DNA of 7,079 nucleotides from an uncultured Rikenellaceae bacterium (GCA_947054185.1 CAMRVW010000104.1:1-7079), one strand, 5' to 3'; positions 1 through 6,500 are shown, numbered from the stretch's first letter. Numbers and translations are program-made. The notes: generated by a model not told the origin, from the sequence alone.

Positions 1-139
1 CGTTAAGTAATTATATGCAGTGACTAAGGCACCGCCCACCGTCCAAGACCCTCGCGCCTTGCCTCCCAGGATCGGCCCGAAGCTCGTTCACGCCAAAAGC
101 ACACTTCGACCAGCCAACTTTTCACCCCGGCAGGTTATC
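1..139. other. Unassigned left edge, no gene recognised
   Basis: I see no credible coding region here. The stretch lies downstream of the terminator of the minus-strand FISUMP remnant and is GC-rich between about 28 and 110. An 11-bp string at 17-27 (GCAGTGACTAA), preceded by TATAT-like sequence and followed by a CACCG-rich stretch, recurs in the same orientation at 7025-7035. The meaning of that match is uncertain. Confidence 0.3.
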
Positions 140-159
140 AAAAAGGTATCCGAGATACC
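140..159 (-). terminator. Intrinsic terminator after the FISUMP remnant
   Basis: Read on the minus strand, a perfect 6-bp stem (GGTATC, loop TCG, GATACC; 145-159) is followed directly by five T residues (140-144). It lies about 22 bases past the stop codon of the FISUMP remnant and fits a Rho-independent terminator for that gene. Confidence 0.7.
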
Positions 160-181
160 CAAAGCACCAAAGTATTAATAT

Positions 182-532
182 TTAGCGAACACAACGCACA
201 CTATTACCAAGCCGCCTATTGAAGTCAGCGTACACGCCAATACCTGTGCCATTAAATTGCAGGTGGTACGCATTATTCAAACCGCCCGCAACTGACGACC
301 AATACTCGCCGGCCTGACCCGCACTGTACAACGTACCGTACGAATTGTTGTCGCGCCAACCGACAGCTGGAAACTCAACTGAATTAGAGCCTGAGGTGAA
401 CTTGATATAGCCATAATCGGAGCTGCTCCACCCGCCGCCTCGACTGACGGGGCAGATCCCCTTTCTGACAGTCTGCCGTTGCGGAAAGTTGCCGAGACGG
501 ACGTTGCGTGTGTTGTTTTGCCGCTCAACCAT
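182..532 (-). pseudogene. C-terminal remnant of a FISUMP-domain protein
   Basis: From about residue 42 to the stop, this 116-codon frame reads like the C-terminal end of the Fibrobacter succinogenes major paralogous (FISUMP) domain, which has a C-type-lectin-like fold. The marks are KFTSGSNSVEFPAVGWR (residues 44-60), GEYWSS (75-80), an NAYHLQF segment (87-93) and the closing GNSVRCVR (109-116). Residues 1-41 do not resemble the family and the ATG at 532 looks incidental. There is no signal peptide or lipobox and most of the usual domain is absent. Full FISUMP proteins are commonly a few hundred residues long and often surface lipoproteins. I read this as a 5'-truncated gene or a silent cassette, cut where repeat copy A begins. 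The stop and the terminator behind it are intact. A short expressed protein cannot be excluded. Confidence 0.6.
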
Positions 533-622
533 TATTGTCTGCCGAATGTCTCCGCACCCTTTCCGAGAGAGTCATGGCCTATGTTTGAATATCATTCAGG
601 CACCAACCCCTCAGGGCCGAAA

Positions 623-679
623 ACAGATATGTCATAAATGTGTAAGACGCATGTCGAAACACATTTATGACATATCTGT
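623..679. repeat. Long perfect hairpin at the centre of repeat A
   Basis: Two perfectly complementary 21-base arms (623-643 and 659-679) enclose a 15-base loop that can form its own small GAC/GTC stem. Read on the minus strand, the stem runs into TGTTTTCGG, so it could act as a terminator in that direction. The equivalent hairpin of copy B has a different sequence but the same design. A cruciform or RNA hairpin is therefore likely the conserved feature. Confidence 0.85.
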
Positions 680-749
680 ACTTTACCTTAGTTGTTCCTC
701 AATATCTCAAATCGGGGTCCGTGACCCCTCCCCCGGAAGGGCCGCCGGA

Positions 750-801
750 GGCAGTTCCCGCAAAACAATGGCAGTTACGGCAAAACAAAAACGGCAGTGC
801 C
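750..801 (+). repeat. Short tandem repeats at the end of copy A
   Basis: Units start GGCAGT and end in A-rich sequence: 750-769 (20 bp), 770-792 (23 bp), and a third, diverged start at 793. Copy B carries the same array with units of 21, 21 and 23 bp. The third unit here is merged into a hairpin behind tRNA-Gln. Confidence 0.65.
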
Positions 802-824
802 GCAACCCATTAAGGGTCACTGCC
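785..824 (-). terminator. Second terminator-like hairpin behind tRNA-Gln
   Basis: On the minus strand, GGCAGTG (818-824) pairs with CACTGCC (793-799), with a smaller CCC/GGG pairing inside the loop. The stem is followed by GTTTTTGTTTT. It is a plausible backup terminator for the tRNA transcript. It is built partly from the last tandem unit of repeat A. Confidence 0.5.
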
Positions 825-828
825 AAAC

Positions 829-860
829 AAACAGCGGCCTCCCGTAATCAGGAAGCCGCT
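829..860 (-). terminator. Terminator of tRNA-Gln
   Basis: A 10-bp stem with one G-U pair (AGCGGCTTCC paired with GGAGGCCGCT on the minus strand, 833-860) begins a few bases after the tRNA 3' end. It is followed by a T-rich stretch, GTTTGTTT. Position and shape fit an intrinsic terminator, though the T tract is interrupted by G residues. Confidence 0.65.
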
Positions 861-865
861 TTAAG

Positions 866-936
866 TTGACCCATCAAGACTCGAACTTGAAACGACAGAA
901 CCAAAATCTGCTGTGTTACCATTACACCATGGGTCA
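866..936 (-). tRNA. tRNA-Gln (anticodon UUG)
   Basis: The 71-base minus-strand sequence folds into a complete cloverleaf. The acceptor stem is TGACCCA/TGGGTCA with discriminator A. The D stem is GTGT/ACAC. The anticodon stem is GCAGA/TCTGT with loop TTTTGGT, giving anticodon TTG. The T stem is TCAAG/CTTGA with loop TTCGAGT. The weak U1-A72 pair is typical of glutamine tRNAs. CCA is not encoded, so it must be added after transcription. The gene has its own promoter just upstream and terminator hairpins just downstream, so it is a single-gene unit. Confidence 0.95.
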
Positions 937-946
937 ATTCCGGCCA

Positions 947-978
947 CAAAGATAACACATATTTTATATAATCAAAAA
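947..978 (-). promoter_or_regulatory. Promoter of tRNA-Gln
   Basis: On the minus strand, TATCTTTG (947-954) matches the Bacteroidota -7 box TAnnTTTG. A TTTTTG sequence (973-978) about 18 bases further upstream fits the -33 element. The -7 box ends 10 bases before the first base of the mature tRNA, which leaves a very short 5' leader. Confidence 0.75.
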
Positions 979-1085
979 TATCTTCCGAAAAACTCCGGAT
1001 AATAAGAAAGGTGCCGGTGCCGGGAACGATGAGCCTGAAGGGGTAAAATCAAAAAAGGCAGAATCGGTCTCAATCTCTTGGTCAT
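972..1085 (-). CDS. Possible 37-aa peptide behind the cobalamin riboswitch
   Basis: This is the only frame behind the riboswitch with a coding character. It starts 108 bases past the aptamer end. It reads MTKRLRPILPFLILPLQAH followed by 18 mostly basic and aromatic residues, then a stop. The N-terminus has the charged start, hydrophobic core and small-residue site (LQA) of a signal peptide, but no protein body follows. Its 3' end overlaps the tRNA-Gln promoter. It may be the stub of a deleted exported protein, such as the TonB receptors often controlled by cobalamin riboswitches, or simply chance. Overlapping longer starts (for example at 1193) run into the aptamer and are unlikely. Confidence 0.25.
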   Translation of the reverse strand: MTKRLRPILPFLILPLQAHRSRHRHLSYYPEFFGRYF

Positions 1086-1193
1086 TCGACACATCGCGGC
1101 AGCATCGAAGTGACAAGCCCGGTCACCATGCACCCTGGGATTGAGGAAAATGGAAAGAAATTGCCTCTGTTCCCGAAAGCATTGCATTGTCAC

Positions 1194-1371
1194 GGCAGGT
1201 ATTCTGACTTGCCACCCTTGCTTCCGCCTTCCCATCCTAAGGACAGTGGCTCGAGAGCGTTGAAGCTCGGTTTTGTGTGGTTCACAGCAGCGGGTACTGT
1301 CCGCGAATCGCACGCGGTTCCCTCTCTTCGTCTTGCCTTAAGACAGAGTGTTTCCCAAGGCAAAAACCGTA
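1194..1371 (-). ncRNA. Cobalamin (adenosylcobalamin-type) riboswitch
   Basis: Read on the minus strand, the conserved blocks of the cobalamin aptamer appear in order: GGGAACCGCGTGCGATTCGCGG, here cited only in part as GGGAACCG...ATTCGCGG, then ACAGTACCCGCTGCTGTGA, GCCACTG, GGATGGGAAGGC, and AAGTCAGAATACCTGCC at the 3' end. The central GGGAA...CCCGC core, the B12 box-like GCCACTG and the closing AGTCAGAATACCTGCC are all intact, so ligand binding is likely preserved. The aptamer starts almost at the predicted transcription start. Such switches repress cobalamin uptake or B12-replaceable genes when cobalamin is plentiful. Here no such gene follows: only a 37-codon frame and then tRNA-Gln. Confidence 0.9.
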
Positions 1372-1377
1372 ACACCA

Positions 1378-1385
1378 CAAAGGTA
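1378..1385 (-). promoter_or_regulatory. Promoter -7 box of the riboswitch transcript
   Basis: TACCTTTG on the minus strand matches TAnnTTTG. Transcription would start about 7 bases downstream, near 1371, exactly where the aptamer begins. A clean -33 box is not obvious: a TTTTTG lies about 24 bases upstream, slightly too far. Confidence 0.6.
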
Positions 1386-1673
1386 ATTAAAAAAACTCTT
1401 TGGCATACACAAAAACGGGAAATAACAGATACATATCAGGCAAAAACGATATACAGAACATCTGAAGCCACCATGTTTTTTCAACATTTTTTCGACACTC
1501 CGCAAAACTCTCCATAAAACGTATGCCGGATGAAAATAGCTGCTGATGCCAACAATATTACCGCATCACACACGTTGTTTAACACACCTGCCAATATAGA
1601 GGCGCACCCCGAAAAAGCGACAATAACCGATATTATCCGAAAAATAATTACTTTTACAAAAAACTTACGCTTC
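1386..1673. other. Intergenic region before the GH2 gene
   Basis: This spacer separates the divergent riboswitch transcript and GH2 gene. The frame of the GH2 protein stays open back to an ATG at 1530. The extra 48 residues lack family similarity and would bury the signal peptide, so I treat the stretch as non-coding. No strong plus-strand promoter is visible. TACTTTTA at 1649-1656 is a poor -7 candidate without a -33 partner. Confidence 0.4.
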
Positions 1674-3716
1674 ATGATATTAAGAAAGACAGCCCTCATA
1701 CTCCTGGCCATGATTTCTGCATTGCCCCTCTCTGCGCGACATACAATCAACTTCAACAAAGGATGGCGCTTCACCAACAAACCCATCCTCGACAATAATA
1801 TGGCCGAGATAACCCTGCCGCACTCATGGAACGGCGACAACAAAGGTGTCACCTATTTCGGCACAGGCTCTTACCTAAAAGAGATAACCGTACCTCAGGA
1901 GTGGGCCCATGACAAACGCCTCTATCTGCGTGTGGGAGCAGCCTCGAACACAGCCACCCTTCTGGTCAACGGCCGTTATGTGGGCGGTCACCGCGGCGGC
2001 TTCACCTCTTTCACCTTCGATATAACGCCGTTCATCAACTTCGGTGTCTCCAACTCCATATTGCTGATGGTCAACAACGCTCCCCGGACGGACGTTATAC
2101 CCTTGCCCGTCGACGGCAGCTTCTATGGCGGTCTTTACCGCGACTGCGAGCTGATAGTCACAGGCCCCAACCATATAAAGATGAATGACAACGGCAGCGA
2201 CGGTGTGGTGATAAGGCCCACCTCGGTGAGTTCTTCAGCTGCCGAACTTGAAGCCGAGGTGTCATTGGAGGGTAATCCGGGCAGCGACATCGACGTCAAA
2301 ATAGAGATATACGACCCCGAAACCAACGAAACGGTGGCCGCCGCCACCTCAAAGGCCACCATAGGCGACAAAGGCGATGGCCGAACGGTCATACCGCTCT
2401 CTTTTGGCGAGCCCAAACTGTGGAACGGGAGACTCGACCCTTTCATGTATGATGTCACCGTCACGACCACCGACAAAGACGGCGTCGGCGACCGCCTCAC
2501 CTCACGTCTGGGTCTGCGCACGGTGGGTGTCGACCGCAACAAAGGCTTCCTGCTCAACGGCCGACCCTATAAGTTGCGCGGGGTGGTATTGCACGGCGAC
2601 AGGAGCGATGTGGGCGTCGCTGTCAGTCGTAAGGCGATGGAAGAGGACGTGCGTATGATACTCGATATGGGCGCCAACGCCATACGCCTGCCCGACGGGC
2701 CCCTCGACCCCTATTTCTATGACCTGTGCGACACTTACGGCCTGGTCGTATGGAGCGATCTGCCCCTCAACTCGGGCGACGGTCACACCGGCAAAGGCTT
2801 CATCGACTCATACTCATTCAAAGACAACGCCATACAACAGCTCGAAGAGATGATAACCCAACTCGATGCTCACCCCTCGGCTGTCATGTGGGGCATCTTC
2901 GGAGGTCTGCGCACCGGTGGCGACAACCCCCTGTTCTTCCTCAAAGAGCTTAACGATTATGCCAAAGAGCTGTCGCCCGACCGCCTGACCGTGTCGTCGT
3001 CGATAGAAGACGGTGCCATCAACGAGATAACCGACCTTATATCATGGGACCAGTATTTCGGCTGGAAGAACGGCGACATTGCCGACTATCTCAAATGGGC
3101 CGACCAGTTCAAAAGCGGGTGGCGCAACCTCATGCCCGGTCTTAGCGAATATGGTGCGGGCGGCGACATTGCCGACCAGTCTGACGACACTGATGTGCGC
3201 GCCTCATGGCCCCGACACCCCGAGTCGTACCAGGCTCTCTTTCACGAGCAATATGTCGACATGATAGACAAAACGCCATATTTCTGGGGCACCTTCATAA
3301 ATTCGATGTTTGATTACGGACGTCCCCGTTACAATGCCTCCGACAAGGCTGAAAGCGACATGGGGCTGGTGACTTTCGACCGCCACACCCCCAAAGATGC
3401 CTATTACGTCTATAAAGCTCTCTGGAGCAAAGAGCCGTTCCTGCACATCGCCGGACGACGCAACGACAAGACAAGCGGCACCAAACGCCAGATAAAAGTG
3501 TATACCAACGCCCCCGATGCGGAACTCTTCGTCAATGGCAAATCGGCCGGCAAACGCACCGCCAATCGCGGACGTGCCGCATGGGACATAACGCTTACCC
3601 CCGGTCTGAACAAAATAAGCGCAAAAAGCGGCAACCTTGTCGATGAAATATCGATACACTCTTTCAGTGACATTCTCGACACACACGACACGTCTGCCGT
3701 CAAAGGCAAGAAATAA
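1674..3716 (+). CDS. Secreted GH2-family protein, probable catalytically dead paralogue
   Basis: The 680-aa protein starts with a signal peptide (MILRKTALILLAMISALPLSAR), so it acts in the periplasm or outside the cell; this decides the start at 1674 over 1530. Order of domains: sugar-binding jelly roll (about 23-170), Ig-like domain (about 175-290), TIM barrel (about 290-580), and a C-terminal Ig-like DUF4982-type domain (about 590-670, with ELFVNGKSAGKR). It resembles the beta-galactosidase-like GH2 proteins of Bacteroidales at full length. The nucleophile motif SEYGAGG is kept (Glu492). The acid/base motif, normally W-x-x-F-N-E-L, reads WGIFGGL (406-412), so Asn-Glu is Gly410-Gly411. The RGVNRH motif reads RGVVLH (302-307). 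The active-site His of RLAHY is Asp341. The FIWNMFD Trp is Asn543. The frame is intact, so these are substitutions, not decay by frameshift. A carbohydrate-binding or scaffold role is an inference; altered catalysis is possible. It has its own terminator downstream. Confidence 0.9.
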   Translation: MILRKTALILLAMISALPLSARHTINFNKGWRFTNKPILDNNMAEITLPHSWNGDNKGVTYFGTGSYLKEITVPQEWAHDKRLYLRVGAASNTATLLVNGRYVGGHRGGFTSFTFDITPFINFGVSNSILLMVNNAPRTDVIPLPVDGSFYGGLYRDCELIVTGPNHIKMNDNGSDGVVIRPTSVSSSAAELEAEVSLEGNPGSDIDVKIEIYDPETNETVAAATSKATIGDKGDGRTVIPLSFGEPKLWNGRLDPFMYDVTVTTTDKDGVGDRLTSRLGLRTVGVDRNKGFLLNGRPYKLRGVVLHGDRSDVGVAVSRKAMEEDVRMILDMGANAIRLPDGPLDPYFYDLCDTYGLVVWSDLPLNSGDGHTGKGFIDSYSFKDNAIQQLEEMITQLDAHPSAVMWGIFGGLRTGGDNPLFFLKELNDYAKELSPDRLTVSSSIEDGAINEITDLISWDQYFGWKNGDIADYLKWADQFKSGWRNLMPGLSEYGAGGDIADQSDDTDVRASWPRHPESYQALFHEQYVDMIDKTPYFWGTFINSMFDYGRPRYNASDKAESDMGLVTFDRHTPKDAYYVYKALWSKEPFLHIAGRRNDKTSGTKRQIKVYTNAPDAELFVNGKSAGKRTANRGRAAWDITLTPGLNKISAKSGNLVDEISIHSFSDILDTHDTSAVKGKK

Positions 3717-3723
3717 GGACAAG

Positions 3724-3756
3724 AGAGCTCTTGATAACACGCAAGGGCTCTTTTTT
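3724..3756 (+). terminator. Terminator of the GH2 gene
   Basis: AGAGCTCTTG (3724-3733) pairs over 10 bp, with one G-U, with CAAGGGCTCT (3742-3751). The stem runs straight into six T residues. It begins 8 bases after the GH2 stop codon and separates that gene from the tsaE operon. Confidence 0.8.
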
Positions 3757-3882
3757 CACAGCAGCATGTGCGCCAACAGCAGACTCTCTCGTTCGGCATG
3801 CCTCATCAAGCGATAAGAGGAGCCCTTTTAAGCCCGTCAGATTTCAATACGGAGGTTTAAGTGACAAAAAATTTACTGTCCG

Positions 3883-3913
3883 ATTGTTTTTCATTAAAAA
3901 AAATATAACTTTG
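3883..3913 (+). promoter_or_regulatory. Promoter of the tsaE-TPR operon
   Basis: TAACTTTG (3906-3913) matches the -7 consensus TAnnTTTG. ATTG (3883-3886) lies 19 bases upstream, at the correct distance for the -33 element, with an A/T-rich spacer. The predicted start near 3920 leaves a leader of about 42 bases to the ATG at 3962. Confidence 0.75.
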
Positions 3914-3961
3914 CTTTTCAGATAGCCTGTCGGTCAAACGATTTACAGTACGGACACTTTT

Positions 3962-4474
3962 ATGTCGCGAAAAAACGACAGAGGCGGTCTGCTTAAAACG
4001 AGTTATATGCAAGGACGATATATTGTTGCTGACATAGACGACATTCCCGAGGTCGCCTCACGTATGGTCTCCATGCTCGGGTGCGGTGACGACGACGGCA
4101 CACCGCGCATAGTGTTGTTTTACGGCTCCATGGGTGCAGGCAAGACAACGCTCATAAAGGCCATGTGCGAGTGCATGCAGGTGGACGACGTGGTCACAAG
4201 CCCCACATTTGCCCTGGTCAACGAATATCGCACGGCAGACGACACTCCCGTTTTTCACTTCGACTTTTATCGCATAGAAAAGCTCGAAGAGGCTTACGAT
4301 ATAGGTTATGAGGAGTATTTTTACAGCGGTTACCCCTGCTTTATCGAGTGGCCCGAAAAGATTGCCGAGCTTATACCCGACAACGATCCGGCCGTTCTGC
4401 TCTCGACCATCAGGGTTACTGTCGACGAGCACGGCGACCGCATAATAGATTACGATATTGCAGAGAAACAATAA
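3962..4474 (+). CDS. tsaE: tRNA threonylcarbamoyladenosine biosynthesis ATPase TsaE
   Basis: TsaE is the cytoplasmic ATPase that works with TsaB and TsaD to make t6A37 in ANN-decoding tRNAs. The 170-aa product has the family's P-loop GSMGAGKTT (55-63), the TSPTF motif (79-83), the HFDFYR block (99-104) and the EWPE motif (129-132), all in the normal order. The family usually runs to about 140-155 residues. A second ATG at 4007 (Met16) would give 155 aa and starts where similarity to the family begins, so it may be the true start; neither ATG has a clear ribosome site. The gene follows its own promoter and is 13 bases ahead of the TPR gene, so the two are likely co-transcribed. tsaB and tsaD are not in the window. 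Confidence 0.93.
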   Translation: MSRKNDRGGLLKTSYMQGRYIVADIDDIPEVASRMVSMLGCGDDDGTPRIVLFYGSMGAGKTTLIKAMCECMQVDDVVTSPTFALVNEYRTADDTPVFHFDFYRIEKLEEAYDIGYEEYFYSGYPCFIEWPEKIAELIPDNDPAVLLSTIRVTVDEHGDRIIDYDIAEKQ

Positions 4475-4487
4475 ATATATACACAAG

Positions 4488-5435
4488 ATGAAAAAAACAC
4501 TTTTAACACTGGCGTCAGCACTCCTTTTCTCGGTTGGGGCAATGGCGCAAACGGCCGACGAGGTCAATACCAAATTCAACGAGGCGGCCGCACTTATCAA
4601 CGAAAAGAAATATGCCGACGCCATCACTGTCTTGGAACAGACCATAGAGATGGCAGGCAAGAGCGAGGATGACTGCCTTGCCACCATGACCGAAGCGCAG
4701 ACTTACCTCACCAGATGCTATCGTAACCTCGGTCTGCAAGATGCCAGCGCACGTCGGTTCGACGAGGCGGCAGCCAAGCTCATCAAGGCCAAAGAGTTGG
4801 CCGAGATGTTCGACCCGGGTTCGGTGCGCCAGCTTGAGGGCGTTTTGGGCAAGGTTTACAAGGCCAAAGCCTCTGTTGCCGTCAAAGCCGAAGACTTCGC
4901 CTCAGCAGCCAAGAGCTATGAGCAAGCCATCGAGGCCAACCCCAAAGACACCGAAGCCATGCTTTTGGCAGCACAATGTTACGGCAAACAGGGCGACTTC
5001 GATATGGCCGGCAAGTTCTATACCTCTGTCATAGACTTAGGCAAGACTCACAGCAAATATGCCGAGGCTGCCAACACAGCCAAAGAGGCATATATCAGCG
5101 ACCTGCTCTCATCGGCAGTCAAAGCCGGCGAATACTCTGTTGCCAAAGAGCATATCAATAAGGCTCTCACCATCGACCCCGCCAGCGCAACGGCCAACAT
5201 GTTGCTCATACAGACGGCCAATAACGCCAAAGACTTTGATACGGTGCTGGCATCGGGCGATGCTGCCATAGAGGCGCAGACCGACCCCGAAGCCAAATCT
5301 AACGCCAGCTTCTTAGTGGCTGTGGCCGCACAGACCAAAGGCGACAAAGCCAAAGCAATCAAATACTATCAGCAGGTAACATCAGGCACCAACGCCGAAA
5401 CCGCTAAAAAACAAATAGCTGCCCTGAACAAATAA
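4488..5435 (+). CDS. Exported tetratricopeptide-repeat protein
   Basis: The 315-aa protein starts with a clear signal peptide (MKKTLLTLASALLFSVGAMA, cleavage likely before Gln21), which fixes the start at 4488 rather than the upstream in-frame ATG at 4458 inside tsaE. The mature part is almost entirely helical TPR-like repeats. The clearest are at about 23-53 (KYADAITVLEQTIEM), 128-152 (DFASAAKSYEQAIEANP), 154-183 (GDFDMAGKFYTSVIDLG), 208-232 (GEYSVAKEHINKALTIDP) and 280-305 (GDKAKAIKYYQQV). There is no enzyme domain, membrane segment or lipobox. TPRs bind other proteins, so a periplasmic scaffold role is the reasonable inference; the partner is unknown. It follows tsaE by 13 bases with no promoter between and ends in a strong terminator. 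Confidence 0.9.
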   Translation: MKKTLLTLASALLFSVGAMAQTADEVNTKFNEAAALINEKKYADAITVLEQTIEMAGKSEDDCLATMTEAQTYLTRCYRNLGLQDASARRFDEAAAKLIKAKELAEMFDPGSVRQLEGVLGKVYKAKASVAVKAEDFASAAKSYEQAIEANPKDTEAMLLAAQCYGKQGDFDMAGKFYTSVIDLGKTHSKYAEAANTAKEAYISDLLSSAVKAGEYSVAKEHINKALTIDPASATANMLLIQTANNAKDFDTVLASGDAAIEAQTDPEAKSNASFLVAVAAQTKGDKAKAIKYYQQVTSGTNAETAKKQIAALNK

Positions 5436-5443
5436 TCAGGAAG

Positions 5444-5500
5444 GCGATAATAAAAAGCGTCCCGAAAGCAATCGGCTTTCGGGACGCTTTTTATTATCGC
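5444..5500. terminator. Bidirectional terminator between the TPR gene and araC-type gene
   Basis: Two perfectly complementary 26-base arms (5444-5469 and 5475-5500) enclose the loop AATCG. The inner part is GC-rich (GCGTCCCGAAAGC/GCTTTCGGGACGC). The outer part is AAAAA on one side and TTTTT on the other, so each strand gets a hairpin followed by a T tract. It begins 8 bases after the TPR stop and lies 25 bases past the stop of the convergent regulator gene. Confidence 0.92.
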
Positions 5501-5525
5501 ACAGCAGCCCCTTGGCAGCCAATCC

Positions 5526-6404
5526 TTATCTGTCTGCTATAAGATTCTGACGGAATGTTTTGGGAGTCATGCCGTAATGCCTCTTGAACTGCTTTATGAA
5601 GTGCGACGGGTTGCTAAAGCGGCATTGCGCCGATATGTCGGCAATGCTGTCGGTTGTCGATATCAGAAGAAAGCGCGCATGCGCAAGCCGCTGGCCGACG
5701 ATCCAACGGTGAGGAGAGGTGCCGTAACGACACATGAACTCATTTTTAAAGGCCGATATGCCCATGCCACAACTGCGGGCGATATCCCTTACGGTGCATT
5801 GGCTCAGTATGTGCTCTTTGACGGTCTTGTCTATGATATTGCCGCCGCCTGACACCCCTCGCAACAGGCGCCCGCCTATGCACACGTGGTCTTCGAGCGA
5901 CAGGAGTATGCAAAACAGCTCCGAGAGCTTGAGCAGCTTGAAGGTGTAATTGTTGAAATCGAACTGCCCGGGTTGCATGTAAGAGTCGAGCATCTCGAAA
6001 TATAACGACAGCTTTGCCCCGCTGGTGGTGAGGGCGTCAAGCCTGTCGCAACGAGAACATCTGTGAGCCGCTCTCTCCAAGGAGCCGTTACTGTTATGCC
6101 CTATTATCGAGAGTGCTCCCACCAACTCGCTTTCGCCAAACTCTATCGTTATCTCGCGATAGACACCGCGACCGCATGAATGGTGCTCTATGCAATAGTT
6201 GCCGCGTTCGAGAAAGAGCATGTCACCGGCAGAGAGCCTTATCTGCTCCAATGGCAGGGTAACTATCACTTCACCTGATATCACGTATGTAAACAGATAA
6301 TTGCGACAGTTAACGGTGGTGATGTCTAAATTAAGGGGGATTGAATTTTTCCTGTATGAGGGTAATAGAATGGCTCCGCCGTCATTACGTGAAATCAATG
6401 GCAT
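5526..6404 (-). CDS. AraC-family transcriptional regulator
   Basis: The 292-aa protein has the usual two-part plan. An N-terminal cupin-like effector domain is suggested by GEVIVTLPLEQIRLSAGDMLFLERG (44-68). A C-terminal AraC/XylS DNA-binding domain with two helix-turn-helices follows. The first is at about 204-235 (VRDIARSCGMGISAFKNEF, then YGTSPHRWI). The second is at about 253-285 (IADISAQCRFSNPSHFIKQFKRHYGMTPKTFR), which carries the family signature. It is a cytoplasmic regulator; the effector and target genes cannot be read from the sequence. It is convergent with the TPR gene, transcribed alone from a TAnnTTTG promoter, and its upstream region borders repeat copy B. Confidence 0.93.
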   Translation of the reverse strand: MPLISRNDGGAILLPSYRKNSIPLNLDITTVNCRNYLFTYVISGEVIVTLPLEQIRLSAGDMLFLERGNYCIEHHSCGRGVYREITIEFGESELVGALSIIGHNSNGSLERAAHRCSRCDRLDALTTSGAKLSLYFEMLDSYMQPGQFDFNNYTFKLLKLSELFCILLSLEDHVCIGGRLLRGVSGGGNIIDKTVKEHILSQCTVRDIARSCGMGISAFKNEFMCRYGTSPHRWIVGQRLAHARFLLISTTDSIADISAQCRFSNPSHFIKQFKRHYGMTPKTFRQNLIADR

Positions 6405-6443
6405 TTTACATAACGATTATTCGGATAAGGGAGCTTTCGGGTA

Positions 6444-6451
6444 CAAATATA
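6444..6451 (-). promoter_or_regulatory. Promoter -7 box of the AraC-family gene
   Basis: TATATTTG on the minus strand matches TAnnTTTG and lies about 40 bases ahead of the start codon. No clear -33 TTTG is present at the right distance, as can be the case for regulated promoters. A small inverted repeat (CACTT-TT-AAGTG, 6484-6495) lies about 33 bases upstream of the -7 box and could be an operator, but is short enough to be chance. Confidence 0.6.
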
Positions 6452-6500
6452 ATAAAATGTTTTAAAACCAGGGGCCTGCATGTCACTTTTAAGTGAAAAG

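Larger units (their letters stand above)
552..801 (+). repeat. Dispersed repeat copy A (about 250 bp)
   Basis: This segment matches the minus strand of 6508-6777. Shared blocks in order are: CCGCACCCTTTCCG (552-565); a GTCATGGCC...ATGTTTGA stretch; CCTCAGGGCCGAAAA just before a central hairpin; ACCTTAGTTGTTCCTCAA just after it; a block of 58 identical bases (707-764 versus 6558-6615); then short tandem repeats beginning GGCAGT. Inside the identical block a perfect 6-bp hairpin sits at 714-728 (GGGGTC, loop CGT, GACCCC), and a CCTCC/GGAGG pairing is possible at about 727-751. The repeat has no convincing coding frame. Boundaries are where similarity fades and may be off by tens of bases. I do not recognise the family; a non-coding RNA, a MITE-like element and a recombination site are all open. 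Confidence 0.75.

Noticed and set aside
623..679. Invertible promoter (inverton) flanked by short inverted repeats
   Set aside because: The 15-base spacer between the arms is too short to hold a promoter and contains no -7 box.
623..679. Integron attC site or retron msr-msd RNA
   Set aside because: No integrase or reverse transcriptase in the window, and the conserved attC end boxes (RYYYAAC/GTTRRRY as an outer pair) are not present around the hairpin.
489..869. 126-codon plus-strand open frame
   Set aside because: It runs through repeat A, its hairpin and the tRNA terminators; no family resemblance. Repeat and structure explain the stretch.
1110..1517. 135-codon plus-strand open frame opposite the riboswitch
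   Set aside because: It is the antisense of the conserved cobalamin aptamer, whose sequence is explained by RNA structure; the translation shows no protein features.
1530..1673. Upstream ATG extending the GH2 protein by 48 residues
   Set aside because: The extension has no family similarity and would place the clear signal peptide internally.
3731..3925. 64-codon plus-strand frame between the GH2 gene and tsaE
   Set aside because: It begins inside the GH2 terminator and runs through the tsaE promoter; composition does not look coding.
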